Part shown: positions 59,210 to 64,000 of the stretch, piece after piece
Numbering within the stretch: the stretch's first letter is position 1
How the letters are laid out: every line of letters begins with the position of its first letter
NCBI GenBank assembly: GCA_002633085.1
Contig: NSIV01000005.1
Coordinates: 62,001-126,000, forward strand
Direction: 5' to 3'
Source: Curvibacter sp. PD_MW3
GTDB taxonomy: Bacteria; Pseudomonadota; Gammaproteobacteria; Burkholderiales; Burkholderiaceae_C
Length of the DNA: 64,000 bases
Notes under the pieces: model-generated
The model's database searches: none
What the model was told of the DNA's origin: nothing
The model's input: only the letters and a program-made list of their open reading frames with translations
Program-made: the position numbers and the translations under genes

Positions 59210-60388
59210 ATGATGAAGAGCATTTCTAATAAATTGACTTCACTGCTGCTCGCGGCAAGTGCATGGGCTGGCACGGCAGCATTCACGGTGGCTCATGCTG
59301 TCAATGACCTGCCCGGCGGCCCGGCTGTCAATCAGCTGAACCTCCACCCCCCGGCAACCAAAATCGCTGAAGAGCTGCACTGGCTGCACTGGTTCATGCT
59401 GATTCTGTGCGCCGTGATTTTTGTCGCTGTGTTCAGCGTCATGTTCTATTCCATCTGGAAGCACCGCAAGTCGGTGGGCCACAAGGCTGCCAACTTCCAT
59501 GAGTCCGTGACGGTCGAAATCGTCTGGACCATCGTTCCCTTCATCATCGTGATCCTGATGGCGCTGCCGGCGACCAAGATGGTGGTGGCCATGAAGGACA
59601 CCAGCAACGCCGACCTGACCATCAAGGCCACGGGTTACCAGTGGAAATGGGGTTACGACTACCTCAAGGGCGAGGGCGAGGGCATCGGCTTCCTGTCTAC
59701 CCTGGATGCGTCCCATCGCGCGATGTCCGAGTCGGGCAAGCCGCCGGCCACCGACAACTACCTGCTGAAGGTCGACAACCCGCTGGTGGTGCCGGTGGGC
59801 AAGAAGGTGCGCATCATCACCACCGCCAACGACGTGATCCACGCCTTCATGGTGCCGGCCTTCGGTATCAAGCAGGATGCCATCCCCGGTTTCGTGCGCG
59901 ACACCTGGTTCCGCGCCGAGAAGACCGGCGACTTCTATGGCCAGTGTGCCGAGCTGTGCGGCAAGGAACACGCCTACATGCCCATCCACGTGAAGGTGCT
60001 GTCGGCTGAAGACTACTCCAAGTGGGTGGACGGTGAGAAGAAGAAGCTGGCCGCTAAGGCGGATGATCCGAACAAGGTCTGGACACTGGACGATCTGGCC
60101 AAGCGTGGCGAGAAGGTCTACGCTGCCAACTGCGCCGCCTGCCACCAGGCCAACGGCAAGGGCGCTGGCCCGATCAAGCCGCTGGATGGCGCCGCTGTGG
60201 TGCTGGACGAAGACAAGAGCAAGCAGATCGCTGTGCTGCTCAATGGTCAGAACAACGGCACCATGCCTTCTTGGAAGCAGCTCAGCGACACCGAGATCGC
60301 TGCTGTGATCACCTACACCAAGAACAACTGGTCCAACAAGACCGGCCAGCTGGTTCAGCCGGCTGATGTCAAGACTGCTCGCAAATAA
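59210..60388 (+). CDS. coxB: Cytochrome c oxidase subunit II with fused cytochrome c domain
   Basis: A 392-residue subunit. A signal-like N-terminus is followed by two transmembrane helices ([19 protein letters not shown] and [16 protein letters not shown]) and the CuA domain with [18 protein letters not shown]-terminal class I cytochrome c domain has [12 protein letters not shown] near residue 308 and Met ligand in [13 protein letters not shown]. The aromatic electron-entry patch [10 protein letters not shown] is kept. This marks a caa3-like oxidase in the inner membrane. The ATG at 59210 is preferred over the GTG at 59204. Confidence 0.96.
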   Translation: MMKSISNKLTSLLLAASAWAGTAAFTVAHAVNDLPGGPAVNQLNLHPPATKIAEELHWLHWFMLILCAVIFVAVFSVMFYSIWKHRKSVGHKAANFHESVTVEIVWTIVPFIIVILMALPATKMVVAMKDTSNADLTIKATGYQWKWGYDYLKGEGEGIGFLSTLDASHRAMSESGKPPATDNYLLKVDNPLVVPVGKKVRIITTANDVIHAFMVPAFGIKQDAIPGFVRDTWFRAEKTGDFYGQCAELCGKEHAYMPIHVKVLSAEDYSKWVDGEKKKLAAKADDPNKVWTLDDLAKRGEKVYAANCAACHQANGKGAGPIKPLDGAAVVLDEDKSKQIAVLLNGQNNGTMPSWKQLSDTEIAAVITYTKNNWSNKTGQLVQPADVKTARK

Positions 60389-60429
60389 CCAGTCGTCACA
60401 CGCATAGAAGTATTGAGAAGGAAATCAGG

Positions 60430-62046
60430 ATGAGTGCCGTTCTAGACCATCACGATCACGCCCATGACGACCATCACCACGCCCCCACGGGCTGGCGTCG
60501 CTGGGTCTTTGCGACCAACCACAAGGACATCGGTACGCTGTACCTGCTGTTCAGCTTCACCATGCTGATGATCGGCGGCATTCTGGCGCTGCTGATCCGT
60601 GCCGAGCTGTTCCAGCCCGGCCTGCAGGTGGTGAACCCTGAGCTGTTCAACCAGCTCACGACCATGCACGGTCTGATCATGGTGTTCGGCGCCATCATGC
60701 CGGCCTTCGTCGGCTTCGCCAACTGGATGATTCCGCTGCAGATCGGCGCCTCCGACATGGCGTTTGCCCGCATGAACAACTTTAGCTTCTGGCTGTTGAT
60801 TCCTGCCGGTGTCATGCTGGCCGGTTCGTTCTTCATGCCGGGTGGCGCACCTGCCGCCGGCTGGACGCTCTACGCGCCGCTGACCCTGCAGATGGGCCCC
60901 TCGATGGACGCCGGCATTTTTGCCATGCACATCATGGGTGCCAGCTCGATCATGGGTTCGATCAACATCATCGTGACGATCCTGAACATGCGCGCACCCG
61001 GCATGACGCTGATGAAGATGCCGATGTTCTGCTGGACCTGGCTGATCACGGCCTACCTGCTGATCGCCGTGATGCCGGTGCTGGCTGGTGCCATCACCAT
61101 GACGCTGACGGACCGCCATTTCGGCACCAGCTTCTTCAACCCCGCCGGTGGCGGTGATCCGGTGATGTACCAGCACATCTTCTGGTTCTTCGGTCATCCC
61201 GAGGTGTACATCATGATCTTGCCGGCCTTCGGCATCATCAGCCAGATCGTGCCGGCTTTTGCCCGCAAGAAGCTGTTCGGCTACGCCTCCATGGTGTATG
61301 CCACGTCTTCGATCGCCATCCTGTCCTTCATCGTGTGGGCGCACCACATGTTCACCACCGGCATGCCGGTGACAGGCCAGCTGTTCTTCATGTACGCCAC
61401 CATGCTGATTGCGGTGCCGACGGCCGTGAAGATCTTCAACTGGCTGGCCACCATGTGGCGCGGTTCGATGACGTTCGAGACCCCGATGCTGTTTGCCATC
61501 GGCTTCATCTTCGTGTTCACCATGGGCGGCTTCACCGGCCTGATCCCGGCCGTGGCCCCGATCGACATCCAGATCCAGGACACCTACTACATCGTGGCCC
61601 ACTTCCACTACGTGCTGGTGGCCGGCTCGCTGTTCACCCTGTTCGCCGGTTTCTACTACTGGAGCCCGAAGTGGACCGGTGTCATGTACAACGAAACGCG
61701 CGGCAAGATCCACTTCTGGTGGTCGCTGATTTCGTTCAACATCACCTTCTTCCCGATGCACTTCCTGGGTCTGGCCGGCATGCCGCGTCGTTATGCCGAC
61801 TACCCGATGCAGTTCGCTGACTTCAATGCCATCGCCTCCGTAGGTGCCTTCGGTTTTGGTCTGGCGCAGGTCTACTTCTTCCTGTTCGTCGTGGTTCCGA
61901 CCATGCGCGGCAAGGGTGAGAAGGCTGCCCAGAAGCCTTGGGAAGCCGCAGAAGGCCTCGAGTGGGAAGTGCCGTCGCCGGCCCCGTTCCATACCTTCGA
62001 GAACCCTCCGAAGCTGGATGCCACGGCAACCCGCGTGATCGGCTGA
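60430..62046 (+). CDS. coxA: Cytochrome c oxidase subunit I
   Basis: A 538-residue haem-copper oxidase catalytic subunit with twelve helices. The low-spin haem ligand is in [15 protein letters not shown], the active-site [15 protein letters not shown] has the His-Tyr crosslink pair, and [12 protein letters not shown] has the CuB histidines. [11 protein letters not shown] holds the haem a3 and low-spin haem ligands. The D-channel region [12 protein letters not shown] and the K channel are typical of type A1 oxidases. It has a His-rich N-terminus ([12 protein letters not shown]) and lies 41 bases after coxB. Confidence 0.98.
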   Translation: MSAVLDHHDHAHDDHHHAPTGWRRWVFATNHKDIGTLYLLFSFTMLMIGGILALLIRAELFQPGLQVVNPELFNQLTTMHGLIMVFGAIMPAFVGFANWMIPLQIGASDMAFARMNNFSFWLLIPAGVMLAGSFFMPGGAPAAGWTLYAPLTLQMGPSMDAGIFAMHIMGASSIMGSINIIVTILNMRAPGMTLMKMPMFCWTWLITAYLLIAVMPVLAGAITMTLTDRHFGTSFFNPAGGGDPVMYQHIFWFFGHPEVYIMILPAFGIISQIVPAFARKKLFGYASMVYATSSIAILSFIVWAHHMFTTGMPVTGQLFFMYATMLIAVPTAVKIFNWLATMWRGSMTFETPMLFAIGFIFVFTMGGFTGLIPAVAPIDIQIQDTYYIVAHFHYVLVAGSLFTLFAGFYYWSPKWTGVMYNETRGKIHFWWSLISFNITFFPMHFLGLAGMPRRYADYPMQFADFNAIASVGAFGFGLAQVYFFLFVVVPTMRGKGEKAAQKPWEAAEGLEWEVPSPAPFHTFENPPKLDATATRVIG

Positions 62047-62070
62047 TCGAAATCGTCTGGAGCGCAAGCC

Positions 62071-62184
62071 ATGAAATCGCAAGAGCAAAAGAAAGCCAAT
62101 CTCAAGATGGCACTGATTCTGGTGTCGGTGGTGCTGGTGTTCTTCTTCGGTTTCATGGCCAAGATGGTCCTGCTCGGCAAGTAA
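62071..62184 (+). CDS. Small membrane protein of the cytochrome oxidase operon
   Basis: A 37-residue ORF absent from the ORF track: charged N-terminus MKSQEQKKANLK, one hydrophobic helix (MALILVSVVLVFFFGFMA) and a basic end. It lies 24 bases after coxA and 9 before ctaG. Similar tiny proteins called cytochrome oxidase small assembly proteins occur at this place in Betaproteobacteria. Confidence 0.8.
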   Translation: MKSQEQKKANLKMALILVSVVLVFFFGFMAKMVLLGK

Positions 62185-62193
62185 GCAGCCAAC

Positions 62194-62802
62194 ATGAGCT
62201 TGCGGACCGAAAACGTCAAGATGGTGGGCAAGCTGGTCGTGGTAGCGGCCGGCATGTTCGGCTTCGGCTACGCCCTGGTCCCCATTTACAAGCATCTCTG
62301 CGAGGCCTTGGGCATCAACATCCTGGCGCTCGGCGAACGCGAAATGCGGGGTGGCCGTGCCAGCTTGCCTGCGAATACGCAGGTCGACATGAGCCGCACC
62401 ATCACGGTGGAGTTTGATGCCAATGCGCGTGGGCCCTGGAGTTTTCACCCGGCCAAGCGTTCGCTTCAGGTGCATCCTGGCGAGGTGGCGACCGTGATGT
62501 ACGAATTCCAGAACGTGCAGGACCGCCGCATGTCGGCGCAAGCCATTCCGAGCTATGCGCCGCGGCAGGCCTCGGCCCATTTCAACAAGCTGGAGTGCTT
62601 CTGCTTCAACGAGTACACGTTGGAGCCTGGTGAGAAGAAGGAATGGCCGGTTGCCTTTGTGATCGATCCCAAGCTGTCGAAGGACGTGACCACCATCACC
62701 TTGTCCTACACTTTCTTTGAAGTGGGCAGCAAGACGCCGCCAGCGCCCGGGTCGACCCCTGGCAAGACCGTGGCCCGTCTGTCATCTGGAGCTGGGGCAT
62801 GA
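62194..62802 (+). CDS. ctaG: Cytochrome c oxidase assembly protein CtaG/Cox11
   Basis: A 202-residue copper chaperone that delivers CuB to subunit I. A single N-terminal transmembrane helix (LVVVAAGMFGFGYALVPIYKH) anchors a periplasmic Ig-like domain. The copper-binding motif is FNKLECFCFNEYTLEPGE, and FVIDPKLSKDVTTITLSYTFF forms the C-terminal strands. The conserved YKHLCEALG follows the helix. The DUF2970 gene overlaps its end by ATGA. Confidence 0.95.
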   Translation: MSLRTENVKMVGKLVVVAAGMFGFGYALVPIYKHLCEALGINILALGEREMRGGRASLPANTQVDMSRTITVEFDANARGPWSFHPAKRSLQVHPGEVATVMYEFQNVQDRRMSAQAIPSYAPRQASAHFNKLECFCFNEYTLEPGEKKEWPVAFVIDPKLSKDVTTITLSYTFFEVGSKTPPAPGSTPGKTVARLSSGAGA

Positions 62803-63020
62803 GCCAGACTCCCTCTGGCAAGAGCAGCATGCCCAAGGGTTCGTTCTGGCACACGGTCAAGGCCGTGGCTTGGTCGTTTATTGGTGTTCGCAAGAACAGC
62901 AGTTTTCAGGAAGACATTGGTCGCCTGAACCCCTTTCACATCATCGTGGTGGGAATTGTTGGGGCGTTGATTTTTGTAGTGAGTTTGATTGCATTGGTGA
63001 ACTGGGTCGTGGCCAAGTGA
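62799..63020 (+). CDS. DUF2970 family membrane protein
   Basis: A 73-residue protein with one C-terminal transmembrane helix (IIVVGIVGALIFVVSLIALV). FWHTVKAVAWSFIGVRKNSSFQEDI is the family signature. It is nearly always found between ctaG and subunit III in Betaproteobacteria and probably helps oxidase assembly. Its ATG shares four bases with the ctaG stop. Confidence 0.9.
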   Translation: MSQTPSGKSSMPKGSFWHTVKAVAWSFIGVRKNSSFQEDIGRLNPFHIIVVGIVGALIFVVSLIALVNWVVAK

Positions 63021-63073
63021 GCCCGACCCGTTGATCGGAAAAATTGAAGAGAACCGGAAGGAATGGAGCAAAA

Positions 63074-63955
63074 ATGAGTTCGACAACACACGGCGGCACC
63101 CCGTATTACTTCGTGCCCGGCCCCTCACGCCATCCTGTCATGGCTGCGATCGGCCTGTTCTTCGTCATCCTGGGCGCCGGTCAATGGGTCAATGGCGCAG
63201 AGTGGGGCAAGTACTCCCTGTTCGCCGGCATGGCCTGGTGGCTGGTGGTGCTTTACCAATGGTTCCGCGATGCCGTGTCCGAGAGCGAAGGCGGTCAGTA
63301 CGGTCACAAGATCGATCTGTCCTACCGCTGGAGCATGACCTGGTTCATCTTCTCCGAAGTCATGTTCTTCGGTGCTTTCTTCACCGCCCTGTGGTGGGCA
63401 CGTGCCCATTCGGTGCCGGCGCTGGGCAGCCTGGACAACGCCTTGCTCTGGCCTGACTTCAAGGCGGTCTGGCCGAGTTTGGCTGCCGGCGTGACGGCTT
63501 CGCCGGCCGGTATCGTCGAGCCCTTCCAGACAATGGGCCCGTTCTGGCTGCCGACCATCAATACCGCCCTGCTGCTGAGCTCCGGTGTGACGCTCACCAT
63601 CGCCCACCACGCCCTGCGTGACGGCAACCGCAGCAAGACCATCGGCTTCATGTGGATCACCGTGCTGCTGGGCATCACCTTCCTGTTCGTGCAGGGCTAC
63701 GAGTACGCACACGCCTACAGCGAGCTGAACCTCAAGCTGACGTCCGGCATCTATGGCTCGACCTTCTTCATGCTGACCGGTTTCCACGGTTTCCACGTGC
63801 TGGTTGGCATGCTGATGCTGTTGTTCATCACCCTGCGTCTGCAAAAAGGCCACTTCACGGCTGAGCGCCACTTCGGCTTCGAAGGTGCGGCCTGGTACTG
63901 GCACTTTGTGGACGTGGTGTGGCTCGGCCTGTACATCCTCGTCTACTGGATGTAA
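63074..63955 (+). CDS. coxC: Cytochrome c oxidase subunit III
   Basis: A 293-residue subunit with seven helices. YYFVPGPSRHPVMAAIGLFF at the N-terminus, RWSMTWFIFSEVMFFGAFFTALWWARAH with the conserved Glu, LLGITFLFVQGYEYAHAYSEL and GFHGFHVLVGMLMLL are diagnostic. The C-terminal WYWHFVDVVWLGLYILVYWM completes the family pattern. The ATG at 63074 gives the right N-terminus; the track start at 63044 adds ten residues. Only 45 bases remain before the window ends. Confidence 0.97.
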   Translation: MSSTTHGGTPYYFVPGPSRHPVMAAIGLFFVILGAGQWVNGAEWGKYSLFAGMAWWLVVLYQWFRDAVSESEGGQYGHKIDLSYRWSMTWFIFSEVMFFGAFFTALWWARAHSVPALGSLDNALLWPDFKAVWPSLAAGVTASPAGIVEPFQTMGPFWLPTINTALLLSSGVTLTIAHHALRDGNRSKTIGFMWITVLLGITFLFVQGYEYAHAYSELNLKLTSGIYGSTFFMLTGFHGFHVLVGMLMLLFITLRLQKGHFTAERHFGFEGAAWYWHFVDVVWLGLYILVYWM

Positions 63956-64000
63956 AGGGCTACTGCGCGGGCGCATTGCGTCGTTGGGCGGTGCTCGGAA

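Noticed and set aside
60442-62580. 712-residue minus-strand ORF antisense to coxA and ctaG
   Set aside because: It is a His/Asp/Gln-rich shadow of strongly conserved oxidase genes; no domain is recognisable.
1-64000. CRISPR arrays, insertion sequences, integrases, phage genes
   Set aside because: No regularly spaced direct repeats, transposase motifs or phage structural genes were seen on either strand.

Overview
The window reads as a chromosomal segment of a GC-rich betaproteobacterium, most likely a member of the Comamonadaceae. Supporting signs are the many orphan Bug/TTT binding proteins, dispersed GCTAT-type mini-palindromes, a CtaG/DUF2970/CoxC oxidase layout and near-continuous coding. 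It looks like a facultative sulfur-oxidising chemolithoautotroph with a large aromatic catabolic region. I see no phage, CRISPR array, insertion sequence, rRNA or replication origin. With the starts chosen here, no gene-free stretch exceeds 300 bases.

Layout. 1-9.5 kb: a 5'-truncated AraC regulator, a methyltransferase, an SQR-like flavoprotein, a purine permease with an Xre regulator, queC, a YddA-type ABC exporter, a 5'-nucleotidase and a TlpA-like thioredoxin. 9.7-16.7 kb: an FNR-like regulator and the Calvin cycle genes cbbM (form II RuBisCO), cbbR and the divergent set cbbY-cbbF-cbbP-cbbZ. 16.7-25.2 kb: sulfur oxidation, with two candidate sulfur or metal regulators (CsoR family and ArsR family), a small cytochrome c, soxCDYZAXB and a periplasmic DsrE-like protein. 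25.3-29.6 kb: tRNA-Arg(CCU) inside an unusual palindrome, a MoxR/VWA chaperone-like operon, a dihaem cytochrome c and a DUF1841 gene. 29.6-53.8 kb: catabolism, with an IclR regulator and pcaIJF (3-oxoadipate to succinyl-CoA plus acetyl-CoA), an SDR, two HIBADH-type dehydrogenases, an amidohydrolase, maleylacetate reductase, a hydroxyquinol-type intradiol dioxygenase, a ribose-type ABC importer, three orphan Bug proteins and several small alpha/beta or NTF2-like proteins. 53.8-59 kb: housekeeping genes (KefB/C, ParA-like, MaoC, TrmL, ComF, BioC-like). 59.2-64 kb: aa3-type cytochrome c oxidase genes coxB-coxA-small protein-ctaG-DUF2970-coxC.

How it fits together. Sox enzymes would oxidise thiosulfate in the periplasm and pass electrons through c-type cytochromes to the aa3 oxidase, while cbb genes fix CO2. 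Form II RuBisCO, an FNR-type regulator with only three of the four usual cluster cysteines and two FNR-like boxes (one ahead of the cox operon, one at the cytochrome c gene) point to life across oxygen gradients. In the catabolic region the lower pathway is complete from hydroxyquinol to central metabolism (dioxygenase, maleylacetate reductase, PcaIJ, PcaF). The upper pathway is unassigned and no aromatic hydroxylase is present; this is the best candidate for an undescribed pathway.

Main unusual observations: a 20-bp perfect palindrome that shares eight bases with a tRNA whose acceptor stem carries a G4.A69 mismatch; an ATTC-N8-GAAT operator before the ArsR-sox region; sulfur-locus regulators whose cysteines are off the canonical positions; apparent terminators inside the sox operon; and mini-palindromes that supply the start or stop codons of several genes. 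All identifications come from reading sequence and remembered family features; no database search was run.
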